NCBI GenBank assembly: GCA_944325345.1
Contig: CALUZV010000002.1
Span: forward strand, 124,001-188,000
DNA: 64,000 bases
DNA from: an uncultured Parabacteroides sp.
GTDB taxonomy: Bacteria > Bacteroidota > Bacteroidia > Bacteroidales > Tannerellaceae
Reading direction: 5' to 3'
Part shown: positions 34,510 to 43,160 of the stretch, in pieces
How positions within the stretch are numbered: the stretch's first letter is position 1
Layout: the number at the start of each line of letters is the position of its first letter
Position numbers and translations under genes: made by a program
The notes under the pieces: generated by a model
Told to the model about the DNA's origin: nothing
What the model saw: the letters and a program-made list of their open reading frames with translations, nothing else
Database searches by the model: none

Positions 34510-34725
34510 ATCAAATGAGAAATGTAGATAGTGCTTCTTAGAAATTTTGAGCACTGGTGCAGGGGTGAAATAGTACTTCCTGAAAAATTTTAGCACTAAT
34601 ACAGGCCTGAAATAGCGCTTCCTGAAAATTTTGAGCATTAATACAGGCCTGAAATAGTACTTCTTGAAAATTTTAAGCACTAATGCAGGCCTGTATTTGT
34701 GCTTCCAGAAAATTTTGAGCCCCGT
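34510..34725. repeat. Array F: 42-bp period
   Basis: GAAATAG-type blocks start at 34567, 34609 and 34651, with a diverged copy at 34693 and an older unit from about 34525, all 42 bp apart. Each unit has two dyads: CAGGCCTG, and AAAATTTT in a CTTCCTGAAAATTTTGAGCA context. It fills the space between the S46 peptidase stop and the rimP promoter. No gene is supported between 34454 and 34771. Confidence 0.92.
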
Positions 34726-34771
34726 CGGAGATTCTCCTCGGGGGCTCTTAGGAATATTTAAAGGGAAACGA

Positions 34772-36913
34772 TTATTTCACCAGCTTCAATTCATCGATTA
34801 GCCGCGTGCATTTGCCCCATTTGTCTATCATAAAGAGGACGCTACGGATATCGACGCCGATGCACCGCTGTAATTCCGGTTCAAAAGCGATGTCGCCACT
34901 CATGGCCTCCCAGTTACCGTCGAAGGCAAGGCCGATCAGACGCGCGTTCTTGTCGAAAATCGGACTTCCGGAGTTGCCTCCCGTGATGTCGTTGTTCGTC
35001 AGGAAGCAGACCTGCAAATCACCGTCGGCATTGGCATAGGTGCCGAAATCGCGGTTGCGCACCAGGTCGAGAATCTCATCCTGAACCCAGAACTCGCTGC
35101 TCGTCGGGTCTTCTTTCTCTAAAATTCCTTTTTCAGTGGAATAATAGTTGTACCACGCGGCATCATACGGGCGATAGCCACCGATGCTGCCATAGCTCAG
35201 GCGCATAGTGAAGTTTGCATTCGAGTAGAAGGTCCGTTCGGGATACATTTCGTGCAAACCAGCCTCGTAGAGACGCTCGCCCTTGGCTATTTCAAACGTA
35301 GATTCGGAGAGCAGCTGGTCGAGCTCCAGGGCAGCGAGATTTACAGACTGCGCCAACTTCATCGCCGGGTCTTTCTCCAGTTTTTTACGCGTCTTCGGGT
35401 CGGTCAGGAACTTCTCTACATTGGCGGCAGAGAGCAACTGGGTCTTTTTGAAGACGTCGGCGGCGTATTTCGCATAGTCGCCCTTGTATTTCTTATCTAC
35501 TTCCTGGAAAATATCGGGCAAATACTTCGCGGGGATACGCTTTTTGGCGATAGCCATCATCGCGCCCAGCACTTCCTGGTCGAGCGTCGGCTCATAATCC
35601 TTGAAGAAGGGGCGGATGCGGTCTTCCATATAGACTTTGCGCTCGTCGGCCGTCGAGCCTTCGGGGTCAAAGCGATCTACCATGATGGCGAGGCGGGTGA
35701 TTTCCGTTCCGTTCATCAGCGACTCGCGGAGGTAGGTCATGGCGTTCACATATTCGCCGGAAGAGGTGTAACCATCCTTCAAGAGGTCGAGTACTTTGCC
35801 ATATTTCTGTTGTCTCGCAGCATCTTTTGCTACCCAATCGGCAAAAGCCTTCTCCTCAGCCTGCTTGCGGGCAACTACATCGAGGCGGGCAAGCCCTTTG
35901 TTCATACCGATGGAGTTCTTCCAATAGTTAGAGCTGCCGGCATACTTCGAGGCATACTTGATACGGACGGCATCGCTGGCAGACATCGCCTTGGTCCAGA
36001 TGTCCTGCTTGATTCCGCGCACTTCGATACGCGGTTTATTGCTGTCCTCGATGCGCTGCTCAACGCCCCACGAGGAGAGGTAGCGGTCCGTGCTGCCGGG
36101 GAAACCAATTGTCATCGCGTAGTCCTTCTCCTGATAGCCTTGGAGAGAGACTTCGGCAACGAACTTCGGCTTGTACGGCTTGTTGTCGGCGCTATATTCC
36201 GCCGGCTGGTTCTGTCCGTTGGCATAGACACGGAACACGGAGAAGTCTATCGTATGCCGGGGCCACATCCAGTTGTCCGTATCCCCACCGAACTTACCCA
36301 TGGACGAAGGCGGGGCAAACACCATGCGCACATCGCGGAAGATATTGTAAGTTATCAGGTAATACTTATTGTCGGAATAGAAGGGAATGACATCCGCACT
36401 CTTGAACTCATTCGTCCCGATGGAGTCGCAGAGCACCTGACCGATGGAATCGGCTGCCGCCATACGCTGAGCCTCATCCGTATATTTCTCCAGCTCCGGC
36501 ATGATGCGTCCGGTTACATCAATCGTTTTATCCAGGTAGCGGACGGCTAAACCCGGCACCGGAAGCTCTTCCTCCTTGCTTTGCGAGACGAAACCATCTT
36601 TTAAATAGTCGTGCTCTACGCTACTCAACTGCTGAATGGCTCCATAGCCGCAATGATGGTTCGTGAAAATCAATCCTTCTTCAGAAACAGTGATGCCCGT
36701 GCACCCGCCACCGAAGATAACGACGGCATTAGCTACGCAAGGGTCGGTCTCGCTATACAGCTGTTCATACGTTGGCGTGAATCCCAGTTCCTGCATCCGC
36801 GCCAGATTCTGCTTGTTCAATTCCTTCAGCACCCACATTCCCTCGTCGGCGTGCGCAGTGCCAGCCGCCAGCAGACAGAAAAGGGCGGCTTTGATTGTTC
36901 GTTTGATATTCAT
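34772..36913 (-). CDS. S46-family dipeptidyl-peptidase (DPP7/DPP11 type)
   Basis: 713 residues with a signal peptide (IKAALFCLLAAGTAHA). The chymotrypsin-like triad of family S46 is visible: His in TNHHCGYGAIQQLS (~90), Asp in FGGDTDNWMWPRHTIDFSVFRVY (~225) and Ser in ITGGNSGSPIFD (~655). The long helical lid between the two protease halves is present. The enzyme removes dipeptides from the N-terminus of oligopeptides in the periplasm. The specificity residue appears to lie in AMSGDIAFEP; by memory a Gly there suggests the DPP7 (hydrophobic) type, which is uncertain. It is transcribed alone from a promoter at 36960-36988. Confidence 0.93.
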   Translation of the reverse strand: MNIKRTIKAALFCLLAAGTAHADEGMWVLKELNKQNLARMQELGFTPTYEQLYSETDPCVANAVVIFGGGCTGITVSEEGLIFTNHHCGYGAIQQLSSVEHDYLKDGFVSQSKEEELPVPGLAVRYLDKTIDVTGRIMPELEKYTDEAQRMAAADSIGQVLCDSIGTNEFKSADVIPFYSDNKYYLITYNIFRDVRMVFAPPSSMGKFGGDTDNWMWPRHTIDFSVFRVYANGQNQPAEYSADNKPYKPKFVAEVSLQGYQEKDYAMTIGFPGSTDRYLSSWGVEQRIEDSNKPRIEVRGIKQDIWTKAMSASDAVRIKYASKYAGSSNYWKNSIGMNKGLARLDVVARKQAEEKAFADWVAKDAARQQKYGKVLDLLKDGYTSSGEYVNAMTYLRESLMNGTEITRLAIMVDRFDPEGSTADERKVYMEDRIRPFFKDYEPTLDQEVLGAMMAIAKKRIPAKYLPDIFQEVDKKYKGDYAKYAADVFKKTQLLSAANVEKFLTDPKTRKKLEKDPAMKLAQSVNLAALELDQLLSESTFEIAKGERLYEAGLHEMYPERTFYSNANFTMRLSYGSIGGYRPYDAAWYNYYSTEKGILEKEDPTSSEFWVQDEILDLVRNRDFGTYANADGDLQVCFLTNNDITGGNSGSPIFDKNARLIGLAFDGNWEAMSGDIAFEPELQRCIGVDIRSVLFMIDKWGKCTRLIDELKLVK

Positions 36914-36959
36914 GCTCTATTCTATATAATATTATAATAGGTATATGTTTTGAGGGCGC

Positions 36960-36988
36960 AAACTTACAAAAAAACGGGGAATCCAAAA
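36960..36988 (-). promoter_or_regulatory. Promoter of the S46 peptidase gene
   Basis: The minus strand reads TTTG (36988-36985), 17 bp, TAAGTTTG (36967-36960). Its upstream half is overlapped by the terminator of the HxlR gene. Confidence 0.6.
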
Positions 36989-37000
36989 GCAGGACTCCCT
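36969..37000 (-). terminator. Intrinsic terminator of the HxlR-family gene
   Basis: The minus strand stem GGGAGTCC with GGATTCCC (one wobble, 7-nt loop) is followed by CG and seven T, 7 nt past the stop codon. Confidence 0.85.
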
Positions 37001-37006
37001 TATCAT

Positions 37007-37393
37007 TTACGCCTCGGGGATACTCAGCTTCGCCTTATTGCGCGTCCGGTCTTTCAGGATGGCTTCCATATTCTCTTTCGCCCAAGCGATAAGGTTATTC
37101 ACGCAGGGCAAGAGGGAAAAGGCTCGTTCGGTCAGCGAATACTCTACCTTTGGAGGTACTTCGGCATAGACTTTCCGGCGGATAAACCCGTCTTCCTCCA
37201 AGGTGCGCAGCGTTACGGTCAGCATCTTCTGGGATATATCGGGGATATGTTTCCGCAAGGTATTGAAGCGCATCACTTCGCCTTCGCTCAGGGTGTAAAG
37301 CACTAAAAGCGACCACTTGTCGCTCATCCGTGCCAGGATGTTCCGTATCGGACAATCCGGCACTACGGCATCGACTAATTCTTTCCGGTTCAT
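37007..37393 (-). CDS. HxlR-family winged-helix transcriptional regulator
   Basis: 128 residues from ATG 37393 (MNRKELVDAVVPDCPIRNIL). The HxlR pattern is clear: an N-terminal Cys (CPIRNILARMSDKWSLLVLYTL), a winged helix (MRFNTLRKHIPDISQKMLTVTLRTLEEDGFIRRKVYAEVPPKVEYSLTERA) and a C-terminal dimer helix. Members often sense electrophiles or oxidants through the Cys and repress a neighbouring reductase. The only divergent frame here is a 36-codon ORF, so its target is not apparent. Confidence 0.9.
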   Translation of the reverse strand: MNRKELVDAVVPDCPIRNILARMSDKWSLLVLYTLSEGEVMRFNTLRKHIPDISQKMLTVTLRTLEEDGFIRRKVYAEVPPKVEYSLTERAFSLLPCVNNLIAWAKENMEAILKDRTRNKAKLSIPEA

Positions 37394-37415
37394 CTTCCTT
37401 TTTTCTTTTAGTACA

Positions 37416-37446
37416 CAAAAGTAAGTAAGTCTATCGAAGGATGCAA
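37416..37446 (-). promoter_or_regulatory. Promoter of the HxlR-family gene
   Basis: The minus strand reads TACTTTTG (37423-37416), with GTTG about 20 bp upstream. It overlaps the start of the divergent 36-codon ORF. Confidence 0.6.
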
Positions 37447-37551
37447 CAAAGAAAAACATTTTATTTTTTCGCCTCCGCCCTCAAGACGGCCTTCCCCAAC
37501 CTGCCCGGAGAAGCGGATGTAGATGAACTGGCCAAGGCATTATACCGCTGA
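37441..37551 (+). CDS. Possible 36-residue ORF or gene remnant next to hxlR
   Basis: ATG 37441 opens a frame of 36 codons beginning MQQRKTFYFF and ending VDELAKALYR. Its codon use and sequence look protein-like. It is divergent from the HxlR gene and starts within that gene's promoter. It may be a small protein, or the tail of a lost gene fused to an upstream ATG by chance. Downstream, at 37574-37585 and 37596-37607, lie two copies of the palindrome ACTTGCGCAAGT. Nothing else is supported up to 37850. Confidence 0.25.
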   Translation: MQQRKTFYFFASALKTAFPNLPGEADVDELAKALYR

Positions 37552-37854
37552 TAGAGAGAGGCTCAAAAACAACACTTGCGCAAGTAAACAAGGCTACTTG
37601 CGCAAGTCGTTCGTTTTTTTCTTTGGCTATTGGACAACCGGCCGGTCGTCCTCCCCATCACCGCCGTCGTCGATGGAAGGCTGGCCCGGATTCTCCTCCT
37701 CTTCGCCCTCGTCCTCTTGCTTTGTTGAGAAACCAGACTTCCACTTTCTTCCTTGCCGACGGCGTCGGGAAAGCGGATGCAGAGAATCCGGCTCTCAACG
37801 GCTGTAAAATTAGGGAAAAATGGGGGAAGGGCAAAAGAAATGTGCAAAAATAAT

Positions 37855-37883
37855 TTGGGAACTATACATTTCCCTTAATTTTG
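37855..37883 (+). promoter_or_regulatory. Promoter of the lipoprotein gene at 37914
   Basis: TTTG (37855-37858), 17 bp, TAATTTTG (37876-37883), 31 bp before the ATG. Confidence 0.6.
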
Positions 37884-37913
37884 TGGGCAAATCATAAACA
37901 TTCATCTGTCTCA

Positions 37914-38363
37914 ATGAACAAATACTTTCTCATTTTTATAAGCGTCATTCTTTTGAGTTCTTGTAGCGACAACGAAGAAGTAGAAAATCTCCAGAGCATC
38001 CGGGCTGAACTGGTTGATAATATTGAATATAGTTGTAGCGGGAGTGCAACGGAGATTTCGGTGGACAATACCGGTTGGTGTTTGCTGAAAGCTTGGACTA
38101 TCGAGGGTACGGACACGACGGAATATGTCAATTCTATCGATCCGGCGACAGGCGCGTATGCCGATACTTTCCGCACGGAGATGATTACTTATATCCGACA
38201 TGAAAATTGGGTGGAAGGATGGCTCCAGCAGAATATTGAAGGAGGCAAGCGGGTTTCTGTCTTGGAAATTGGCGGAGAAGGATTTATCCCGGCCTATGTA
38301 ACGACGCGACAGGAGGAAGATATATTCGCCGGGCTGGTTGAACCGGAGCCGCCGGCGGAATAA
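37914..38363 (+). CDS. Lipoprotein of unknown function
   Basis: 149 residues from ATG 37914. The signal sequence (MNKYFLIFISVILLSSC) ends in the lipobox LSSC (Cys 17). The mature part has two Cys (YSCSGSATE, GWCLLKAW) that may form a disulfide, and beta-type patterning. No family is recognised. It has its own promoter and ends 26 nt before the radical SAM gene. Confidence 0.75.
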   Translation: MNKYFLIFISVILLSSCSDNEEVENLQSIRAELVDNIEYSCSGSATEISVDNTGWCLLKAWTIEGTDTTEYVNSIDPATGAYADTFRTEMITYIRHENWVEGWLQQNIEGGKRVSVLEIGGEGFIPAYVTTRQEEDIFAGLVEPEPPAE

Positions 38364-38376
38364 GCCTTTTTCTTCT

Positions 38377-38384
38377 TACCTTTG
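38377..38384 (+). promoter_or_regulatory. -7 promoter element almost at the radical SAM start codon
   Basis: TACCTTTG matches TAnnTTTG and ends 5 bp before the ATG at 38390. If used, the transcript would be leaderless or nearly so. Confidence 0.4.
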
Positions 38385-38389
38385 CCCCC

Positions 38390-39313
38390 ATGACATCGAA
38401 ACGCTACACCGATTTCAGCGACTTCCTCCGCGCACGGTTCCCGGGGAAGGTCCAGAAGATTTCCATCAACGCGGGGTTTACGTGCCCCAACCGCGACGGG
38501 GCGAAGGGCTTCGGCGGATGCACATATTGTAATAATCAGACGTTTAGCCCGGAGTATTGCCGGACGGACAAGAGCGTCAGCGAGCAATTGGAGGAGGGCG
38601 TGCGGTTCTTCGCGCGCAAATACCCCTCGATGCAGTATCTCGCCTATTTCCAGGCTTATACCAGCACGTATGGCGAGCTGGAGGAGTTGAAGCGGAAGTA
38701 CGAGGAGGCGCTCGCCTGCCCGGGCGTGGTGGGGCTGATCATCGGCACGCGGCCGGATTGCATGCCCGATGAGCTGCTGGAATATTTCGTCGCGCTGGCT
38801 CGCCGCTGCTTCATCCTTATCGAATACGGCGTGGAGAGCACGCTCGACCGGACGCTGGAGCGCATCAACCGGGGGCATTCCGAGGCGGCGACGGAAGATG
38901 CCATCCGTCGGACGGCGGCGGCGGGGATTCCGGCGGGGGCTCACCTCATACTCGGACTGCCCGGCGAGTCGCGCGACGAGATGCTGCACCATGCCGACGT
39001 GCTGTCGTCGCTGCCGCTCACCACGCTCAAGCTACACCAGTTGCAGTTGATACGGGGGACGCGGATGGCGCGGGAGTATCAGGAGCAACCGGCGGATTTC
39101 CACCTCTATACGGCAGATGAATACATCGACTTGGTCATCGATTTCGTGGAGCGGCTGAGGCCCGGCATCGTCGTCGAGCGCTTCGTCTCGCAATCGCCCA
39201 AGGAGCTGCTGATCGCGCCGGACTGGGGGCTGAAGAACTACGAGTTCACCGAGAAGGTGCGGAGGCGGATGGAGGAGCGGGATGCGTGGCAAGGGAAAAA
39301 GTATGGCGGATGA
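38390..39313 (+). CDS. TIGR01212-family radical SAM protein (YhcC-like)
   Basis: 307 residues. Cys residues in FTCPNRDGAKGFGGCTYCNNQTF (~27-49) are the cluster ligands, spaced as in the YhcC/TIGR01212 group rather than the plain CxxxCxxC. The radical SAM barrel continues with YFQAYTSTYGELEELKRKYEEAL, GTRPDCMPDELLEYF, EYGVESTLDRTLERINRGH and LILGLPGESRDEML. The family is conserved but its reaction is not well established. It precedes the his genes by 64 nt but they have their own promoter. Confidence 0.9.
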   Translation: MTSKRYTDFSDFLRARFPGKVQKISINAGFTCPNRDGAKGFGGCTYCNNQTFSPEYCRTDKSVSEQLEEGVRFFARKYPSMQYLAYFQAYTSTYGELEELKRKYEEALACPGVVGLIIGTRPDCMPDELLEYFVALARRCFILIEYGVESTLDRTLERINRGHSEAATEDAIRRTAAAGIPAGAHLILGLPGESRDEMLHHADVLSSLPLTTLKLHQLQLIRGTRMAREYQEQPADFHLYTADEYIDLVIDFVERLRPGIVVERFVSQSPKELLIAPDWGLKNYEFTEKVRRRMEERDAWQGKKYGG

Positions 39314-39349
39314 AGGAAGCTTTTAGTTTCTTTTTCTCCAAGAATTTAC

Positions 39350-39357
39350 TACTTTTG
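39350..39357 (+). promoter_or_regulatory. -7 promoter element of the his gene cluster
   Basis: TACTTTTG, a TAnnTTTG match, 21 bp before the hisH ATG at 39378, with a weak T-rich -33 region. Confidence 0.6.
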
Positions 39358-39377
39358 CGACAAATTTTCAGAAACAG

Positions 39378-39968
39378 ATGAATGTCGCTATCATAAAATA
39401 CAATGCAGGGAATATCTATTCCGTTGATTATGCCCTCAAACGGCTGGGGATAACACCCCGGATTACGGCGGATGCCGAGGAACTCCGCGCGGCGGACAAG
39501 GTTATCTTTCCGGGCGTGGGCGAGGCTTCGACGACAATGAATTACCTCCGCGAGCACGGGCTTGATGAAGTTATCCGCAGCCTGCGGCAACCGGTGCTGG
39601 GGATATGCCTCGGGATGCAGCTCCTTTGCCGGGCATCGGAAGAGGGGGACACGGAATGTCTGGGCATCTTCGACACGGAGGTGAAGCGTTTCGTGGCTCG
39701 GAAGCACGAGGACAAGATTCCGCACATGGGCTGGAATACGATTACGGAGGTGCAAGACGGGTTGTTCACGCCTGCCGAGGAGGGGCAGTTCGTTTACTTC
39801 GTGCACAGTTTTTATGTTCCGAAGAATCCTTGGACGGCGGCGACGACCGACTACATCCTCCCCTTCAGCGCAGCCCTGCACCGCGACAATTTCTACGCGA
39901 CACAGTTCCACCCCGAGAAGAGCGGCTCGGTGGGCGAACGGATATTGAAGAACTTCCTTACCTTATAA
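39378..39968 (+). CDS. hisH: Imidazole glycerol phosphate synthase, glutaminase subunit
   Basis: 196 residues, a class I glutamine amidotransferase that delivers ammonia to HisF in histidine biosynthesis. The oxyanion strand is VIFPGVGEASTTM, the nucleophile Cys lies in VLGICLGMQLL (~78), and the His-Glu pair is in ATQFHPEKSG (~175). It is first in hisH-hisA-hisF-hisIE and ends 9 nt before hisA. Confidence 0.96.
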   Translation: MNVAIIKYNAGNIYSVDYALKRLGITPRITADAEELRAADKVIFPGVGEASTTMNYLREHGLDEVIRSLRQPVLGICLGMQLLCRASEEGDTECLGIFDTEVKRFVARKHEDKIPHMGWNTITEVQDGLFTPAEEGQFVYFVHSFYVPKNPWTAATTDYILPFSAALHRDNFYATQFHPEKSGSVGERILKNFLTL

Positions 39969-39977
39969 TATATAGAT

Positions 39978-40697
39978 ATGATAGAAATTATTCCGGCCAT
40001 CGACATGATAGAAGGCAAATGCGTCCGACTGACGCAGGGCGACTACGCGACACGGAAAGTCTATAACGAAGACCCGCTGGAAGTGGCGAAGGCTTTCGAG
40101 GACGCCGGCATCCGTCGCCTCCACGTCGTCGATTTGGACGGGGCGAAAGCCGGGCATATCGTCAATTACCGCGTGCTCGAAAAGTTGGCGGGACATACCA
40201 GCCTCATCATCGACTTCGGGGGCGGACTGAAGCAGACAAAGGATGTAGAGATCGCCTTCGACTGCGGGGCGCAAATGGTAACGGGCGGCAGCATCGCCGT
40301 CAAAGACCCGGAGACTTTCACTGCGTGGATTGCCCGCTTCGGGAGCGAGCGCATCATCCTCGGGGCTGATGCCAAGGACCGGCGCATTGCCATCAGCGGT
40401 TGGGAGGAAGCGACGGACGCGGAGCTTCTGCCCTTCATCCAGAAGTACCGCGAGCAAGGTATCGAGAAGGTGATTTGCACGGATATCAGCCGCGACGGGA
40501 TGCTCGAAGGGCCGGCGGTGGATTTATATCAAGAAATCTTAGAGGCTGTCCCTGAGATTTATCTGATAGCCAGCGGGGGCGTCAGCTCCATCGCCGATAT
40601 CGAAAAACTGGCCGAGGCGAATGTCCCGGCCGTCATCTTCGGCAAGGCGCTCTACGAGGGGCGCATCACGCTGAAGGAACTGGAACGGTTTGTATAA
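39978..40697 (+). CDS. hisA: ProFAR isomerase (phosphoribosylformimino isomerase)
   Basis: 239 residues, a TIM barrel. The catalytic Asp is in [14 protein letters not shown] (residue 8-9 region) and the second Asp is in [10 protein letters not shown] (~165). Phosphate-binding GGG motifs are in IIDFGGGLK and IASGGVSS. It performs the Amadori step between HisI/E and HisH/F. Confidence 0.96.
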   Translation: MIEIIPAIDMIEGKCVRLTQGDYATRKVYNEDPLEVAKAFEDAGIRRLHVVDLDGAKAGHIVNYRVLEKLAGHTSLIIDFGGGLKQTKDVEIAFDCGAQMVTGGSIAVKDPETFTAWIARFGSERIILGADAKDRRIAISGWEEATDAELLPFIQKYREQGIEKVICTDISRDGMLEGPAVDLYQEILEAVPEIYLIASGGVSSIADIEKLAEANVPAVIFGKALYEGRITLKELERFV

Positions 40698-40718
40698 AAC
40701 AACGATAGATTGTCAATC

Positions 40719-41474
40719 ATGTTAGCAAAAAGAATTGTCCCCTGTTTGGACATCAAAGACGGGAAGACCGTCAAGGGCATCAACTTCGTCAATTTCCGCG
40801 ATGCCGGCGACCCAGTGGAGCTGGGTGCCGCCTACAGCCGCGCGGGTGCCGACGAGCTGGTCTATCTCGACATCACCGCCTCGCACGAAGGCCGGAAAAC
40901 CTTCACGGAGTTGGTCAAGCAAGTGGCTGCGAACATCAGCATTCCCTTCACCGTCGGCGGGGGCATCAATGAGATGAAAGACGTGGAGCGTCTGCTCGGT
41001 GCCGGCGCGGATAAGGTGTCGATAAACTCCGCCGCCATCCGGAATCCGCAGCTGATAGACGAGATTGCCCGCAACTTCGGCGTGCAGGTCTGCGTCGTCG
41101 CCATCGACGCCAATTACGAGAACGGCGAATGGATATGCTACCTCAACGGCGGACGCATCCCCACCGAACGTCGTCTCTTCGACTGGGCCTCGGAAGCCGA
41201 ATCCCGGGGCGCAGGGGAAATCCTTTTCACCAGCATGACGCACGACGGAGTCAAGGAGGGCTATCCCAACGAAGCCCTCGCGACGCTGGCCGACCGCCTG
41301 CATATCCCCATCATCGCCTCGGGTGGTGCGGGGAAGAAGGAACATTTCCGCGACGCCTTTACCTTAGGGAAGGCCGACGCAGCCCTTGCCGCCAGCGTTT
41401 TCCACTTCGGGGAAATACGGATAGACGAGCTGAAGGCTTATCTCCGGCAAGAGGGTATTAACGTAAGAATTTAA
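40719..41474 (+). CDS. hisF: Imidazole glycerol phosphate synthase, cyclase subunit
   Basis: 251 residues from ATG 40719 ([20 protein letters not shown]). The catalytic Asp pair is present: CLDIKDGK near residue 11 and [13 protein letters not shown] near 130, where the usual Asp in this loop (TSMD in most HisF) is Thr. The Asp of HDG lies two residues on. The phosphate sites TVGGGI and IASGGAGK are intact. It forms IGP and AICAR with ammonia from HisH. Confidence 0.95.
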   Translation: MLAKRIVPCLDIKDGKTVKGINFVNFRDAGDPVELGAAYSRAGADELVYLDITASHEGRKTFTELVKQVAANISIPFTVGGGINEMKDVERLLGAGADKVSINSAAIRNPQLIDEIARNFGVQVCVVAIDANYENGEWICYLNGGRIPTERRLFDWASEAESRGAGEILFTSMTHDGVKEGYPNEALATLADRLHIPIIASGGAGKKEHFRDAFTLGKADAALAASVFHFGEIRIDELKAYLRQEGINVRI

Positions 41475-41489
41475 AATAGGTTATCATAC

Positions 41490-42089
41490 ATGGATATGGA
41501 ATTGAATTTTGAGAAAATGGGCGGCCTTGTTCCCGCCATCATACAAGACAACAACACAGGCAAAGTCCTGATGTTGGGCTTCATGAACGAAGAAGCCTAT
41601 AAGAAAACGGTAGAGACCGGCAAGGTTACTTTCTATAGCCGCACCCGGCAGCAGCTCTGGACCAAGGGCGAGACGAGTGGTAATTTCCTCCAGGTTGTCA
41701 ATATCCTGCAGGATTGCGACCAAGACACGCTCTTGATTAAGGCCATCCCTTCCGGTCCGGTCTGCCACACAGGTGCGGATACCTGCTTCGGTGAACGCAA
41801 CCACGAGGACATCATGTTCTTGAAGTACCTCCAGAACTTCATCGAACGCCGCCGCCAGGAAATGCCCGAAGGCTCTTACACGACTTCGCTTTTCCAAAAA
41901 GGAGTGAACCGCATGGCGCAGAAAGTGGGCGAAGAAGCCGTTGAAACTGTTATCGAAGCGACGAACGGAACAGAAGACCGCCTGATTTACGAGGCATCCG
42001 ACCTGATTTATCACCTCATCGTCCTGCTGACCAGCAAGGGTCTGCGTATCGAAGACCTGGCGCGCGAACTGGAGCGGCGGCATAAATGA
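41490..42089 (+). CDS. hisIE: Bifunctional PR-AMP cyclohydrolase / PR-ATP pyrophosphatase
   Basis: 199 residues. The HisI half (~1-110) has VLMLGFMNEEAYKKT, the ligands of QDCDQDTLL and the metal Cys residues in GPVCHTGADTCF. The HisE half (~112-199) has SLFQKGVNRMAQKVGEEAVETVIEA, the MazG-like Glu cluster. The fusion is the standard form in Bacteroidetes. hisG, hisD, hisC and hisB are not in this window. It is the last gene of the unit before array G. Confidence 0.96.
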   Translation: MDMELNFEKMGGLVPAIIQDNNTGKVLMLGFMNEEAYKKTVETGKVTFYSRTRQQLWTKGETSGNFLQVVNILQDCDQDTLLIKAIPSGPVCHTGADTCFGERNHEDIMFLKYLQNFIERRRQEMPEGSYTTSLFQKGVNRMAQKVGEEAVETVIEATNGTEDRLIYEASDLIYHLIVLLTSKGLRIEDLARELERRHK

Positions 42090-42129
42090 GCGGCTCCGCT
42101 CGCGGTTTTTCCCTGCCGCTGAGTCGCTC

Positions 42130-42385
42130 AGAAACTTCGAAAATGAATTTTTATACACGCCGAGTGGCTCGAAATGTATAAAAATTCATTTTCGAGGCTT
42201 CCGAGTCGCTCGGAATGAATAAAAATCCATTTTCAGTGTTTCCGAGTGGCTCGGAATGTATAAAAATCCATTTTCGAAGCTTTCGAAGTCTTCGGAATGT
42301 ATAAAAATTCATTTTCGAGGTTTCCGAACACTTCGGAATGAATAAAAATTCATTTTCTAAGTTTCCGAAGTGTTCGGAAGCTTTT
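42130..42385. repeat. Array G: 41-bp period, alternating GC and AT dyads
   Basis: CATTTTC blocks start at 42187, 42228, 42269, 42310 and 42351, always 41 bp apart. Each unit has an AATGAATAAAAATTCATT-like dyad and a second dyad whose arms change together: CCGAG-TCG-CTCGG, CCGAG-TGG-CTCGG, CGAAG-T-CTTCG, CCGAA-CAC-TTCGG, CCGAA-GTG-TTCGG. It fills the gap between hisIE and ftsE. No gene or clear promoter is seen in it. Confidence 0.94.
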
Positions 42386-42413
42386 AAAACACCTTTTTAA
42401 TCGTACAGACAAG

Positions 42414-43085
42414 ATGGAACCGCTCCTATCGCTAACGAACGTTGATATCTGCCGCGAAGAAAACACGATTCTTCACGACACATGCTTCTCCGTGCAGAAC
42501 GGAGAGTTTGTTTACGTCATCGGGAAAGTCGGGACGGGGAAAAGCAGCCTCCTGAAATCCCTCTATTGCGAAATCCCCATCCGCACGGGCGAGGCACGCC
42601 TGCTCGACTTCGACCTGCGGCGCATCAAGCGGAAGCAAATCCCCTACCTCCGTCGGTGCTTGGGCATCGTGTTCCAGGATTTCCAACTCTTGACCGACCG
42701 CTCGGTCTATCACAACCTCGCCTTCGTCCTCAAAGCCACCGGCTGGCGGAAGAAGCACGAAATCGACGCCCGCATCAATAAAGTCCTGACGCAAGTCGAT
42801 ATGCAGACGAAAGGCTACAAGATGCCCCACGAGCTTTCGGGTGGCGAACAGCAGCGCATCTGCATCGCACGGGCCTTGCTGAACAATCCCGCCCTCATCC
42901 TGGCCGACGAACCGACGGGGAACCTCGACCCGGAGACGAGCAGCCAGATTGTCCAGCTCTTGCACGACATTTGCGGGCAGGGGACGGCCGTCATCATGAC
43001 GACGCACAACTACAATATCGTCCGCTCGTTCCCCGCACGGGTAGTCAAATGCGAGAATGCAGCGCTCAACGATGTAGGCAAATGA
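42414..43085 (+). CDS. ftsE: FtsE-like ABC transporter ATPase
   Basis: 223 residues. Walker A is [14 protein letters not shown] (~38), the Q-loop [26 protein letters not shown] is of FtsE/LolD type, the signature is [15 protein letters not shown] (~140), Walker B is [17 protein letters not shown] and the H-loop is MTTHNY. With FtsX it couples ATP use to peptidoglycan hydrolysis at the septum. No ftsX is adjacent, which is usual in Bacteroidetes. A LolD-like role cannot be excluded. Confidence 0.85.
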   Translation: MEPLLSLTNVDICREENTILHDTCFSVQNGEFVYVIGKVGTGKSSLLKSLYCEIPIRTGEARLLDFDLRRIKRKQIPYLRRCLGIVFQDFQLLTDRSVYHNLAFVLKATGWRKKHEIDARINKVLTQVDMQTKGYKMPHELSGGEQQRICIARALLNNPALILADEPTGNLDPETSSQIVQLLHDICGQGTAVIMTTHNYNIVRSFPARVVKCENAALNDVGK

Positions 43086-43094
43086 TTTTTTTTA

Positions 43095-43102
43095 TACCTT
43101 TG
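43095..43102 (+). promoter_or_regulatory. -7 promoter element of lysC
   Basis: TACCTTTG lies 58 bp before the ATG at 43161. The short leader has no room for a lysine riboswitch. Confidence 0.6.
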
Positions 43103-43160
43103 CACCCGCATCGTAATAATTGACAACGAATAGTTTAAAATATAGAATTAAAGACGAAAA

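Noticed and set aside
35252..36550. 432-codon plus-strand ORF
   Set aside because: Antisense shadow of the S46 peptidase gene.
43103..43160. Lysine riboswitch before lysC
   Set aside because: The leader is only about 50 nt and shows no conserved multi-helix structure.
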